In this document: one piece after another, positions 52,104-61,086 of the stretch
Numbering within the stretch: position 1 is the first letter of the stretch
Layout: every line of letters starts with the position of its first letter
Origin: Bacteroidales bacterium
GTDB taxonomy: Bacteria; Bacteroidota; Bacteroidia; Bacteroidales; UBA932
Direction: 5' to 3'
DNA length: 64,000 nucleotides
NCBI GenBank assembly: GCA_017561665.1
Contig: JAFZBQ010000060.1
Location: 1-64,000, forward strand
The notes under the pieces: model-generated
Database searches by the model: none
The model's input: only the letters and a program-made list of their open reading frames with translations
What the model was told of the DNA's origin: nothing
Position numbers and translations under genes: made by a program

Positions 52104-52120
52104 TAGCGGGCAGATGCCTT

Positions 52121-52176
52121 GCATGAATTGGGTTGCGACCGGCTGATAAGGGAGCAACCAATTACATGCGGAGGCC
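52121..52176 (-). repeat. Dispersed palindromic repeat, copy 2
   Basis: Reverse complement of copy 1 (11867-11922) with two mismatches seen. In this copy the flanks extend the stem: GGGCAGATGCCTT on the left and AGGCCTATGCCGGGCA on the right, giving an imperfect hairpin of about 80 bases. It lies between the feo operon and the TIGR02757 gene, both on the plus strand. Confidence 0.85.
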
Positions 52177-52203
52177 TATGCCGGGCAAATCAATTATTAA
52201 TAG

Positions 52204-52211
52204 TATCTTCG
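52204..52211 (+). promoter_or_regulatory. -7-like box for the TIGR02757 gene
   Basis: TATCTTCG, one mismatch to TAnnTTTG, only 4 bases before ATG 52216. Confidence 0.45.
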
Positions 52212-52215
52212 CAGT

Positions 52216-52914
52216 ATGAATCCGAATGCTGAGCTGCTGCGGGAATATGCCGCGAAATACAACGACCCGGTCTATTTCCGGGAAGATCCGATAATCTTCC
52301 CGAAACGATTCGCAGAGCTCTATGCCCGCGGCGAAGCCGACCTCAAGGACGTGGAGGTGGCGGCGGTGATTGCCGCCCATCTGGCCTGGGGCCGTCGCTC
52401 TATGATTGTGCGCGACTGCGGCAGGGCTCTGGACGAGATGGGCTGGAAGCCGTATGACTATGTTATGAAGGGGTGTTACCGATGCGAGCCATGCTCGCTG
52501 CACCGCACCGTCAAGTGGAGCGAATTTGCGGACATCTGCGGCGCTTTAAAGGCCTACTACGAGTCAAACGATACTCTGGAGCACCTTTCTCCGGACGAAT
52601 TCAGAACACGAATATACTGCCGCAAAAGCGACCCCTCCGCCGCCAACAAGAAGATCAATATGCTCCGCCGGTGGATGGTGCGCCGCGACGGCAAGGTCGA
52701 CCTTGGTCTCTGGCACGATTCATCGCCCGCCGACCTTATCATCCCGCTTGACGTTCACGTTCATACAGTAGCCAAAGAAATGGGGTTGACGACTCTCAAT
52801 AGCGCCGACATCAGGACTGCCCTTGAAATCACGCGAGAGCTGTCGGAAATCTTTCCCGGCGACCCGTGTCTTGGAGATTTTGCCCTTTTCGGCTACGGAG
52901 TCACCCGTAAATAG
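52216..52914 (+). CDS. TIGR02757 family protein
   Basis: A 232-residue cytosolic protein of a family frequent in Bacteroidetes and of unknown function. Recognisable segments are YNDPVYFREDPIIFPKRF near the N-terminus, VAAVIAAHLAWGRRSMIVRD, MLRRWMVRRDGKVDLGLW and IIPLDVHVHTVAKEMGL, ending GDFALFGYGV. The final part has the helix-hairpin-helix glycosylase feel (LDVHVHTVAKEMG...DPCLGDFALFGYG), which suggests nucleic-acid binding, but no activity can be assigned. Not clearly linked to its neighbours. Confidence 0.85.
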   Translation: MNPNAELLREYAAKYNDPVYFREDPIIFPKRFAELYARGEADLKDVEVAAVIAAHLAWGRRSMIVRDCGRALDEMGWKPYDYVMKGCYRCEPCSLHRTVKWSEFADICGALKAYYESNDTLEHLSPDEFRTRIYCRKSDPSAANKKINMLRRWMVRRDGKVDLGLWHDSSPADLIIPLDVHVHTVAKEMGLTTLNSADIRTALEITRELSEIFPGDPCLGDFALFGYGVTRK

Positions 52915-52920
52915 GGTACA

Positions 52921-52957
52921 TGGCATTTTTTTAGTATATTTGGTGGATTAAATGCCA
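52921..52957. promoter_or_regulatory. Inverted repeat flanking the zeta-like gene promoter (candidate operator)
   Basis: TGGCATTT (52921-52928) and AAATGCCA (52950-52957) are a perfect 8-bp inverted repeat separated by 21 bases. The -7 box lies between the arms and the right arm overlaps the expected transcription start. There is no T tract after it on the + strand, so it is not a terminator for the preceding gene. Confidence 0.5.
52935..52942 (+). promoter_or_regulatory. -7 box for the zeta-like kinase gene
   Basis: TATATTTG, 19 bases before ATG 52962. An out-of-frame ATG at 52952 precedes the real start. Confidence 0.6.
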
Positions 52958-52961
52958 CGCA

Positions 52962-53531
52962 ATGCCCAAACTTTTTATCATTTCGGGTTGTAATGGCGCC
53001 GGTAAGACCACGGCGTCCTATACCATTCTCCCTGAAATGTTCGGTTTGCGCGAGTGCGTCAATTCCGACGAGATAGCAGAGCGCCTTTCACCTAACAAGC
53101 CCGAGGCGGCGGCAATCCGCGCCAGCCGCATCATGCTGGAGCGAATGAACGAACTTATGGACAAGCGGGCCGACTTCGGTGTGGAAACTACTCTGGCCAC
53201 CCGAAGCCTGCTGAGGGTGATAGAAGACGCCAAGAGCCTGGGTTATGTGGTAATCTTGATTTATTTCTGGCTCAATTCTCCCGACCTGGCGGTAGAGAGG
53301 GTCGCCCGTCGCGTTGCCTCCGGCGGCCATAACGTCACAGAACCGACCGTCCGCCGCCGATATGTCCAGGGCATCATCAACCTCATGACCCGATACATTC
53401 CGGTAGTGGACAGCTGGATGATTTTCGACAATTCGTCGACCCCCGCCGCAATGATTGCAGAAGGCGGCAAGGACGAAATGACAAAGATCCACAACAAGGC
53501 TATATACAACAGTTTAACCGAATTACAGTAG
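52962..53531 (+). CDS. Zeta-toxin-like P-loop kinase (COG4185 type)
   Basis: A 189-residue P-loop protein. Walker A is ISGCNGAGKTTAS (from about residue 6); NSDEIAERLSPNKPEAAAIRASRIML and the RADFGVETTLATR segment are typical of zeta-toxin/PezT-like kinases and their COG4185 relatives. Zeta toxins phosphorylate UDP-GlcNAc and block wall synthesis. No small antitoxin gene is adjacent, so it may be a chromosomal kinase rather than half of a toxin-antitoxin pair. The next gene, a lytic transglycosylase, starts 6 bases after its stop. Confidence 0.8.
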   Translation: MPKLFIISGCNGAGKTTASYTILPEMFGLRECVNSDEIAERLSPNKPEAAAIRASRIMLERMNELMDKRADFGVETTLATRSLLRVIEDAKSLGYVVILIYFWLNSPDLAVERVARRVASGGHNVTEPTVRRRYVQGIINLMTRYIPVVDSWMIFDNSSTPAAMIAEGGKDEMTKIHNKAIYNSLTELQ

Positions 53532-53537
53532 ATACAA

Positions 53538-54404
53538 GTGAAAAGATTATCCCTGATTCTGACATTGGTCTTCTGCTGCACAGTCTCTTATGCACAGGCC
53601 ATCGATGTCCATCCCAAGGCCCCTTCGGTGCCGGAATATGTCGATTTTGCCGGCGACCGCATCACCTTTGACCGTGACGATCTTTACGAGCGTATGGACC
53701 GCGAGTTGATGACATTTACCTATATGCACACCACAAGCAGCCTGATGCTCAAACGCAGCGTCCGCTATTTTTCACAGGTGGTGCCGATCCTTAAAGAGAG
53801 GGGCATTCCGGAAGATTTGAAGTATCTGATGGTGATAGAGAGCAACCTCGACCCCAAGGCGGTGTCTGTTTCCGGCGCGGCCGGTCTCTGGCAGTTTACG
53901 AAGGCGACGGCGCGGCAGTACGGCCTGGAAGTTACAGAAGAGGTGGATGAGCGCTACAATATTGAAAAAGAGACGATTGCCGCCTGCAAATATCTCAAGG
54001 AGGCATACAACAAGTATCACGACTGGATGACCGTGGCGGCCAGCTACAATGCAGGGCAGGGTGGCATCTCCCGCCGCCTGCAGGACCAGAAAGAGGAGAG
54101 CGCCCTGGATCTCTATCTTCCGGAAGAGACTTCCCGATATATGTTCAGGGTGTTGACGGCCAAGCTTTTCATGGAGCATCCGGAACGTTTCGGCTATGAT
54201 ATAACCGGTTCTGAGCTTTATTCATACCGCAAACCCGCAAAGGTGGTTACCGTCACCGGACCAATCCCTTCGCTGGTGGAGTTTGCAAAAAACAACGGTG
54301 TGAGCTATGCCGCATTAAAGCGGGCGAACCTTTGGTTGCGTGGCGATAAACTGACCAATTCCGGAGGCAAAGCATATCAGATTATTATCCCGGCGTTGCG
54401 CTAA
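53538..54404 (+). CDS. Lytic transglycosylase, MltD-like, GTG start
   Basis: A 288-residue exported murein hydrolase. Signal peptide residues 1-20 end VSYAQ. The SLT domain (about 80-210) has the catalytic Glu in LMVIESNLDPKAVS, the SGAAGLWQFTKATARQYGL motif and AASYNAGQGGISRR. A C-terminal LysM-like unit (about 235-288; PSLVEFAKNNGVSYAALKRANLW) may bind glycan. The start codon is GTG at 53538, fixed by the signal peptide. It is 6 bases after the zeta-like gene, so probably co-transcribed with it. Confidence 0.9.
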   Translation: MKRLSLILTLVFCCTVSYAQAIDVHPKAPSVPEYVDFAGDRITFDRDDLYERMDRELMTFTYMHTTSSLMLKRSVRYFSQVVPILKERGIPEDLKYLMVIESNLDPKAVSVSGAAGLWQFTKATARQYGLEVTEEVDERYNIEKETIAACKYLKEAYNKYHDWMTVAASYNAGQGGISRRLQDQKEESALDLYLPEETSRYMFRVLTAKLFMEHPERFGYDITGSELYSYRKPAKVVTVTGPIPSLVEFAKNNGVSYAALKRANLWLRGDKLTNSGGKAYQIIIPALR

Positions 54405-54419
54405 TCCAAATTTTTTTAA

Positions 54420-54427
54420 TATATTTG
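54420..54427 (+). promoter_or_regulatory. -7 box for the small barrel protein gene
   Basis: TATATTTG, 45 bases before ATG 54473; the AT-rich 5' leader is typical of highly expressed envelope genes. Confidence 0.6.
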
Positions 54428-54472
54428 TTCTAATTGGAACTAATTCAAACAAACTAATAAACCTTAAAAACA

Positions 54473-54961
54473 ATGAAAAAACTTTTTGCAATCATCGCGA
54501 TTCTGTTCGTGACCGTTACTGCAGTCAATGCCCAGACCTATAGCAAGGCTATCGGTATCGAAGGTGGCTGGCAAGGCACAGGCCTTACTTTCAAACAGTT
54601 CACCAGCGGCGGCAACTTTATGGACTACAAGATCAATGTTGATTTCTGGCATCCCGATACATTTGCTGCCATTGGTAGCGTTACATACGATTTCAACGTT
54701 CCCCTGGGTGCTGATTTCCACTTCTTCTATGGTCTTGGCGTAGAGGCTGGTTTCTTCTCAGGCAAATACCGTGAGTATAATTACACCGGTAACCTGATGG
54801 CAGGCGCATTCGGCAACATCGGTCTGGAATATGACTTCGCTACCATTCCGTTTGCTCTCTCAGTTGACTGGAACCCCGGTGTCCGCCTCGTAGTAGGTCA
54901 CGACCTCGGCTTCGGCTTCAACTTCACCGGAGTTTGCATGGGTCTCAAATATACCTTCTAA
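54473..54961 (+). CDS. Small outer-membrane beta-barrel-like protein
   Basis: A 162-residue protein. Signal peptide residues 1-21 end AVNAQ. The rest alternates aromatic/hydrophobic and polar residues in about eight strands with Gly turns (IGIEGGWQGTGLTFKQF, HFFYGLGVEAGFFSGKY, FNFTGVCMGLKYTF) and ends in Phe, the usual barrel C-terminus. No specific family or function was recognised; an eight-stranded barrel is likely. It converges on ettA with a 3-base gap. Confidence 0.75.
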   Translation: MKKLFAIIAILFVTVTAVNAQTYSKAIGIEGGWQGTGLTFKQFTSGGNFMDYKINVDFWHPDTFAAIGSVTYDFNVPLGADFHFFYGLGVEAGFFSGKYREYNYTGNLMAGAFGNIGLEYDFATIPFALSVDWNPGVRLVVGHDLGFGFNFTGVCMGLKYTF

Positions 54962-54964
54962 AGA

Positions 54965-56641
54965 CTACTCCATTAGTTTTTTATATTTGAAGCGCTTGGG
55001 CTCTACATTGCCCAGGCGTTTCTTTTTGTTCTCTTCGTATTCGGAGTAGTTGCCGTCGAAGAAAACCACCTGGCTGTCGCCTTCGAAGGCGAGGATGTGG
55101 GTGGCGATACGGTCCAGGAACCAGCGGTCGTGGCTTACGACAACAGCGCAACCGGCGAAGCCGTCGAGACCCTCCTCCAGGGCGCGGATGGTGTTCACGT
55201 CCACGTCGTTGGTGGGTTCGTCAAGCAGCAGCACGTTGCCCTCGTCCTTGAGAGTGAGGGCCAGGTGAAGGCGGTTGCGTTCGCCGCCGGAGAGGATGCC
55301 GCACTTCTTTTCCTGGTCGGCACCTGAGAAATTGAAACGGGATATCCAGGCGCGGGCATTGATCTCGCGGCCTCCCATACGGACCCATTCCGAATCTCCC
55401 GCCACGGTTTGGTAGACGGTCTTTTCGGGATCTATCGACTTATGCTGCTGGTCTACATATGCCAGTTTCACCGTTTCGCCTATTTCGATGTCGCCGGTGT
55501 CGGGTTTCTCTATGCCCATAATAAGGCGGAAAAGGGTGGTCTTGCCGGCTCCGTTAGGGCCGATTACACCCACAATGCCTGCCGGCGGCAATTCAAAGTT
55601 CAGGTGTTCGAAAAGCACGCGCCCGTCGTATGCCTTGGAGACATCGTTGAACTTGATAACCTTGTTCCCAAGATGAGGTCCGTTGGGAATATAGATTTCC
55701 AGGTTTTCTTCTTTCTGCTTGACATCGGCGCTGGCCAGTTTCTCGTAGGCGCCCAGACGGGCTTTCTGCTTGGCCTGGCGGGCGCGCGGTGCCATACGCA
55801 CCCATTCCAACTCGCGTTCGAGGGTCTTGCGGCGTTTGCTCTCCTGTTTCTCTTCCTGAGCCAGGCGCTTGGTCTTCTGGTCCAGCCACGATGAGTAGTT
55901 GCCTTTCCAGGGAATGCCTTCGCCGCGGTCCAGCTCCAGAATCCAGCCGGCAACGTTATCCAGAAAGTAACGGTCGTGGGTCACGGCAATAACGGTGCCC
56001 TTGTATTGCTGCAGGTGGGCCTCCAGCCACTGGATACTCTCGGTGTCGAGGTGGTTGGTGGGCTCGTCCAAAAGCAGCACGTCTGGCTGCTGGAGCAGCA
56101 GGCGGCAGAGCGCCACGCGGCGGCGTTCACCGCCGGAAAGGTTCTTTATTATGGCATCCGACGGGGGACACTGCAGGGCGTCCATGGCCCGCTCCAGCTT
56201 GGAGTCGATTTCCCAGCCGCCGGCGTGGTCTATGAGTTCCGTGAGTTCTCCCTGGCGTTCGATGAGTTTATTCATCTGGTCGTCTTCCAGCGGTTCGCAG
56301 AACTTGACGCCTATCTCGTTGTATTCGTTAAGCAGATCCATAACCTCCTGAACGCCTTCCTGCACCACTTCCAGTACGGTCTTGTCGGGATCCATCTCCG
56401 GCTCCTGCGCCAGGTAGCCTACAGAGTAGCCCGGCGCCCAGACGACCTCGCCGCGGTAGCCTTTTTCTATGCCGGCGATAATCTTGAGCAGGGTTGATTT
56501 ACCGCTGCCGTTGAGGCCTATGATGCCGATCTTGGCACCATAGAAGAAGCCCAGATATATATCCTTGAGTATGATTTTGTTATTGTGCGGCAACACCTTG
56601 CCCACACCGTTCATCGAGAATATGATTTTTTCGTCTGCCAT
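54965..56641 (-). CDS. ettA: Energy-dependent translational throttle protein EttA (ABC-F)
   Basis: A 558-residue ABC-F ATPase without membrane segments. Two nucleotide-binding domains are seen: GLNGSGKSTLLKI with LSGGERRRVALCRLLL, and GPNGAGKTTLFRL with LSGGERNRLHLALTL; each Walker B ends DEPTNHLD or DEPTNDVD. The Lys/Arg-rich linker (about 240-310; KRLAQEEKQESKRRKTLERELEWV) is the EttA P-site tRNA-interaction region. EttA gates the first elongation cycle according to ATP/ADP ratio. It starts 4 bases after the rhamnosidase stop, and closes the cstA operon. Confidence 0.94.
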   Translation of the reverse strand: MADEKIIFSMNGVGKVLPHNNKIILKDIYLGFFYGAKIGIIGLNGSGKSTLLKIIAGIEKGYRGEVVWAPGYSVGYLAQEPEMDPDKTVLEVVQEGVQEVMDLLNEYNEIGVKFCEPLEDDQMNKLIERQGELTELIDHAGGWEIDSKLERAMDALQCPPSDAIIKNLSGGERRRVALCRLLLQQPDVLLLDEPTNHLDTESIQWLEAHLQQYKGTVIAVTHDRYFLDNVAGWILELDRGEGIPWKGNYSSWLDQKTKRLAQEEKQESKRRKTLERELEWVRMAPRARQAKQKARLGAYEKLASADVKQKEENLEIYIPNGPHLGNKVIKFNDVSKAYDGRVLFEHLNFELPPAGIVGVIGPNGAGKTTLFRLIMGIEKPDTGDIEIGETVKLAYVDQQHKSIDPEKTVYQTVAGDSEWVRMGGREINARAWISRFNFSGADQEKKCGILSGGERNRLHLALTLKDEGNVLLLDEPTNDVDVNTIRALEEGLDGFAGCAVVVSHDRWFLDRIATHILAFEGDSQVVFFDGNYSEYEENKKKRLGNVEPKRFKYKKLME

Positions 56642-56645
56642 AGTG

Positions 56646-58829
56646 TTATTCTTCTATGAGTTTCCAACCTTTCGGAAGTGAGATGTCGTAGTCGAAGGTG
56701 CCGTCCTTGCAGGTCCAGTCGAGCTTGATATTACCACCGTTGACGGGGAGGAGTGAGTGACACTCCCCGAGACCGGTGTCGCGAAGACGCAGGGTGACTG
56801 TCTTGCTTTCGCGGTCAACCTTGTACAGGCCGGCGGCGTCGCGATAAAGCGCGTGTGCCACGTGAGCGGCAAAACCGTGGTTGCAGCTTGCCTCTGCAGT
56901 CATATTCTCCCAGAGTGTGCCTGTCTGGTTTGCCATAGGGAGGTAGAAATCTACCAGCTCTTTTACCGACTGCGCTCCAAGATCGTTTTCAGAGAGCAGG
57001 TCCATGCGCAGATAGTTGCCGAACAGGGCGTTTGCTTTTGGTACGTCGGGATAGTTGTCCACTGTTTCGCGTATGGGACCGAATTCGGTAGTCATCTTAT
57101 TCCACAATTCCGGGTAGGTTTCAGGTGTGGCGGTGCGGAAGAAGAAGGCGTAGTATTGACAGGTCTCGGTGTGGTTTGAAGTGCGTTCAAGGGTGCCGTC
57201 CGGCAACCGTTTTGCGTTGTCGCAGAAGAAATTGCCGTCGAATGCCTGATTGCGGATGGTCTCCCGCATCGCCTCCGCACGCTCGTGGAGGGCTGCATCG
57301 CCGTACAACCGGTCTACTGCATCCAGCATCGCCGCATATTGCATATTGGAGGGATAGTTAACGTCCTGGGTAAAGTGGTTCGCCGCCGACCACTCGATGA
57401 AAACCCAACTTTCCAGTCTTTCCAGCAGGCCGTCGGAATTGAGATACCGGTCAAAGAAATCGACCAGGCTGTAGATGCGGCCCCGGAAGGCATCCACCAT
57501 CTGGCGGTCGCCGCTGCGGGCCAGATATTCTTCCAACTGCAGCACGAACCACATTGCATAGTTGGGAATGTAAGTCCCCCCTTCGAAATTGTCGGAAGGA
57601 TAGCACATAGGCAACATTCCCTCCGGAATAGTCTTGAAGTGTTCCGGAAGCAGATAGTTCTCCAGGAAATTCTTCTCTACCAGAGTCTCGCCGGAGAGGT
57701 CGCATTCCACGCGGGAAGAAAAGTAACTGTCACCAAGCCAGCCGGCGCGCTCGCGGGAAGGACAGTCCATAAAGATGTCCAGGGCGCACTGGCGGATGGT
57801 TTGTCGCGCCGCGTCAAATAACTTGTTGAGATCTTCATTGTCACAGCTGAACTGCCCGGCGCCGACGGCACTGTTGCAGTAATCACGCAGATAAAGCCTC
57901 TCCAGAGTCGCATCGCCGGAAAAACCAACTTGTGCGAATTGCATAGTGTAAGGCTCAATGCTTTCCAAAGTATAGTGACCCGGCTCAAGCTCAAATGCAA
58001 CATAGCCTCGGAAAGCCATCCGGTGTTTGAGTTCGCCTTCGGTGAGCAGTTCTTCGAAATCGATGGTCAGCAATGTTTTCTCGCGGACATCGATTTCACA
58101 ACCCAGAAATCCGCTGTATTCGCGGCCGAAGGTATACAGCTGCTGCCCGGCGTCCAGAATGGAAGCCTCGTGTATGGTGTAGTCGGGGTAGGGTACGCGG
58201 CGGACGATGGTGGTCTTTGCCGGCTGAGGCGCCAGCGCAACTTCGCTATCAGAAGAAAACTCCGGGTCTTTCTGCCATGCGTCGTAGCCCTCAGAAAGGA
58301 TCCAATACTCCATCTGGGTCCTCTGGTAGCTGAACTTTGGCACGTCCTGTTTGCGCTGCTGAAGGTCGTAGGCCCTGAAATCGCGGCCGGTAGCGGCAAT
58401 AATCCTGCCGCCGGAAATGATTTCTGCCTGCAGGAACGAAGGCTGGCTGAGCAGATAGAACGATTCTGTATTATAGCCGGTAACCTCTATGCTGACCACG
58501 TTTTTGCCTTCGTGAAGGAAAGGGGCGATGTCGTAGCAGTCGATTCGGTAAAAGTCATGTGCTGCAACGCACGGCCCGTGGCCCACGAATTCGCCGTTTA
58601 CCTTAAGACGATAGATGGTACTGGCGGCAATGCGGATGTCGGCGCTCTTGCGGTAATCGATAACGGTCCGGAACGCGAGGGTGAGGTTTGTCTCATTCTC
58701 GCGGCCTTCCGCCCAGACGGGCACCGCCTTTTTGAAAGAGTCTATGTTCTGCCTGTCAACCTTTGCGCAGCCGCCGGCGGAGAACATTGCCGCCACTGTC
58801 AATGCTGCTAATAAGAGCCTGAATTTCAT
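56646..58829 (-). CDS. GH78-like alpha-L-rhamnosidase family lipoprotein
   Basis: A 727-residue exported protein with lipobox SAGGC. A beta-rich N-terminal half (about 30-330, with ASTIYRLKVNGEFVGHGP as in Bac_rhamnosid_N) precedes an (alpha/alpha)6 barrel whose motif CALDIFMDCPSRERAGWLGDSYFSS matches the GH78 acid-rich motif (DCPxRxERxGWxGD). ASWVFIEWS-like and HTETCQYYAF segments may carry other active-site residues. It probably removes alpha-L-rhamnose or a related sugar. Compared with usual GH78 (900 or more residues) it lacks extra Fn3/CBM modules. It lies 11 bases after the antiporter gene and 4 before ettA, an unusual operon setting. Confidence 0.82.
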   Translation of the reverse strand: MKFRLLLAALTVAAMFSAGGCAKVDRQNIDSFKKAVPVWAEGRENETNLTLAFRTVIDYRKSADIRIAASTIYRLKVNGEFVGHGPCVAAHDFYRIDCYDIAPFLHEGKNVVSIEVTGYNTESFYLLSQPSFLQAEIISGGRIIAATGRDFRAYDLQQRKQDVPKFSYQRTQMEYWILSEGYDAWQKDPEFSSDSEVALAPQPAKTTIVRRVPYPDYTIHEASILDAGQQLYTFGREYSGFLGCEIDVREKTLLTIDFEELLTEGELKHRMAFRGYVAFELEPGHYTLESIEPYTMQFAQVGFSGDATLERLYLRDYCNSAVGAGQFSCDNEDLNKLFDAARQTIRQCALDIFMDCPSRERAGWLGDSYFSSRVECDLSGETLVEKNFLENYLLPEHFKTIPEGMLPMCYPSDNFEGGTYIPNYAMWFVLQLEEYLARSGDRQMVDAFRGRIYSLVDFFDRYLNSDGLLERLESWVFIEWSAANHFTQDVNYPSNMQYAAMLDAVDRLYGDAALHERAEAMRETIRNQAFDGNFFCDNAKRLPDGTLERTSNHTETCQYYAFFFRTATPETYPELWNKMTTEFGPIRETVDNYPDVPKANALFGNYLRMDLLSENDLGAQSVKELVDFYLPMANQTGTLWENMTAEASCNHGFAAHVAHALYRDAAGLYKVDRESKTVTLRLRDTGLGECHSLLPVNGGNIKLDWTCKDGTFDYDISLPKGWKLIEE

Positions 58830-58840
58830 ATTGTTGTCGG

Positions 58841-61084
58841 TTATTTATACAATTTTATAGCATCGGCGCTGCCGACTATCCAGATGATGTCGCCTTCGGC
58901 CATCACCATATCTGGCGAAGGGTTCATATAGGTTTCTTCTCCGCGCTCTATGGCAATCAGCATGCAGCCGGAGTTGCGCATATCCACCATCTGCAGCGAT
59001 TTGCCGGTAAGCAGCGAATTCTTGTCCAGGACAAACGACTCGACATCGACGGATGTTGTGTTGCCGGCGGGGACAATATCCTCCTTCAGGGCTTTCTTGA
59101 AGGCCTCCATACGGTCTTTTGTGCCGACTACCAGGATATCATCGGCGGGATAGAGGTATTCGTCGGCGGAGGGTATGTTAATGATGCGGTTGCCGCGGGT
59201 TATCTTGACGATATTGACGCCGTAGTCGCGCCGCAGCGGCACGTCTCGCAGCTGCATCCCGGCATATTTGAAGTCGGACGAGACTTTCAAATTCTCTACA
59301 AAAATGTCGTGGCCGCTCATCTTCTCGCGTATGGTAGTGGTCACGGGTGCGTTCTGGCGCTGGTATTCGTCTTTCTGGCGCATATTCTCAAGGAACCTGC
59401 TCTCCAGGGTACTTGTGCGCTTGATGAAGATTCTCAGCAGGATGAAGATGGCGGCGGCGATGGCGGCAACCAGAATTACCAGGCCGATGCCGGGCTTGAA
59501 ATAATGTGACACTACGCCCACTACGAACGATACTGCCAGGAAAATCTTGAGGGCGCTCATTGCAATCAAAGGGCCGCGGCCGGCGGCGGAACTATCGCAC
59601 CAGATGCCGTCGTACAGCTCTTTATACTTGCCGGAGGCGACAACCATTCCGTAGAGGAAAGGCGTCATAACCAGCAGGGTGATGGCTGCGCATATCAGAT
59701 TAATCAGGAAAGGGCTGAGGCGCACGAAGTGCTCTTTGGCAAACGGATCCAGGAACATATTGGAGGCCAGCACTATTGCCACCAGCATCACGTTGTAGGG
59801 AATCATCCTTACCAGATAGGCCGTGATGAGCTTTTTCCACTGGCTCTCGCGTGCCTGTGAACGGCTGGAGGCGCGGACCTCGCTGAGTGATTTGAACAGA
59901 TTCGGCGGCAACTTGCGGCTGATGAATCCGTAGAACGGCTCGGAGAGTTTGATGAAGTACGGCGTGGTGAAAGTGGTAATTACCGACACTGCCACAACCA
60001 CCGGATAGATATAATCCGCCATAACCCCGAGACTTTTGCCCAGGCTGGCAATGATGAATGCGAATTCGCCGATCTGCGCCATCGAAAAGCCGCTGCGCAC
60101 GGCGCTGTGCAATCCTTGGCCGGCCATCAGCACACCGCTGGTGGCAAACAGGGGAATGCCGATCACCACCACGAATATCAGTATCAGGATCGGCTTCCAG
60201 TATTGCACGATTATGGCCGGATCCACCATCATACCTACGGATACAAAGAAGATGGCGCCAAACAGGTCCTTTATGCTTTTGATGGAATGCTCTATATGTT
60301 CGCCTTCTATCGTTTCTGCCAGCAGGGAACCCATTACGAAGGCACCCAGTGCGGATGAGAATCCGGCGGCAGTGGCCAGCGCCACCATGCCGAAACACAG
60401 GCCCACCGAGAGTATTACCAGCATCTCCTCGTTCATCACCTGCCGCCCTTTCTTGAAGATGGTCGGGATAAGGTACATACCCACTACGAACCAGAGCACC
60501 AGGAAGAAGAGGAGTTTGAGCAGCGCCATCACCATCTCTTTCCCTGCAAACTGCTGACTGACGGCCATCGTGCTCAGCAATACCATCAGCACAACCGCCA
60601 GCAAATCTTCCACAACCAGAGTGCCGAATACTACGTTTGTAAACGGCATCCCTTTGAGCCCGAGGTCGTCGAAGGCCTTGATTATTATTGTGGTGGAGGA
60701 CATCGACAGCATACCGCCAAGGAAGATGCGCTCCATGTGGGTCCATCCCATGGCGCCGCCGATTGCCAGACCGGTTACGAACATTCCGGCGAATATGGTG
60801 CCGGCGGTAATCAGGGCGCTGCTGCCCACCTTGAGCAGTTTCTTGAAACTGAATTCCAGACCCAGGGCAAAGAGCAGAAAGATTATACCGATCTCTGACC
60901 ACTGCTCTACATTCTCGGGACTGGTAAGCCCCGGGAACAGGCCGAAGTGCGGCCCTACAAGAAAGCCCGCAACTATGTAGCCGAGTATCAGCGGCTGCTT
61001 CAACGCCCTGAATATCAGGGTAATGATGCCGGCTGATATAAATATCAGGGCGAGGTCTTTGACCAGATTAAGGCTTTCGTCCAT
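58841..61084 (-). CDS. Monovalent cation:proton antiporter, CPA2 family with TrkA_C
   Basis: A 747-residue membrane protein. Twelve to thirteen helices in the first about 420 residues contain IFLLFALGLEFSFKKLL and ALATAAGFSSALGAFVMGSLLAETIE, typical of KefB/CPA2 exchangers. Three more helices (about 460-590) and cytosolic TrkA_C/RCK-C type domains (about 650-745; SLQMVDMRNSGCMLIAIERG, GDIIWIVGSADAIKLYK) follow. It exchanges K+ or Na+ for H+. Start ATG 61084 (MDESLNLVKDLALIF) is preferred to a longer frame that reads back into cstA. The cstA stop is 2 bases upstream. Confidence 0.9.
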   Translation of the reverse strand: MDESLNLVKDLALIFISAGIITLIFRALKQPLILGYIVAGFLVGPHFGLFPGLTSPENVEQWSEIGIIFLLFALGLEFSFKKLLKVGSSALITAGTIFAGMFVTGLAIGGAMGWTHMERIFLGGMLSMSSTTIIIKAFDDLGLKGMPFTNVVFGTLVVEDLLAVVLMVLLSTMAVSQQFAGKEMVMALLKLLFFLVLWFVVGMYLIPTIFKKGRQVMNEEMLVILSVGLCFGMVALATAAGFSSALGAFVMGSLLAETIEGEHIEHSIKSIKDLFGAIFFVSVGMMVDPAIIVQYWKPILILIFVVVIGIPLFATSGVLMAGQGLHSAVRSGFSMAQIGEFAFIIASLGKSLGVMADYIYPVVVAVSVITTFTTPYFIKLSEPFYGFISRKLPPNLFKSLSEVRASSRSQARESQWKKLITAYLVRMIPYNVMLVAIVLASNMFLDPFAKEHFVRLSPFLINLICAAITLLVMTPFLYGMVVASGKYKELYDGIWCDSSAAGRGPLIAMSALKIFLAVSFVVGVVSHYFKPGIGLVILVAAIAAAIFILLRIFIKRTSTLESRFLENMRQKDEYQRQNAPVTTTIREKMSGHDIFVENLKVSSDFKYAGMQLRDVPLRRDYGVNIVKITRGNRIINIPSADEYLYPADDILVVGTKDRMEAFKKALKEDIVPAGNTTSVDVESFVLDKNSLLTGKSLQMVDMRNSGCMLIAIERGEETYMNPSPDMVMAEGDIIWIVGSADAIKLYK

Positions 61085-61086
61085 AT

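Noticed and set aside
52216..53531. Toxin-antitoxin pair of TIGR02757 protein and zeta-like kinase
   Set aside because: The TIGR02757 protein is too large and conserved for an antitoxin, and the kinase has its own promoter.
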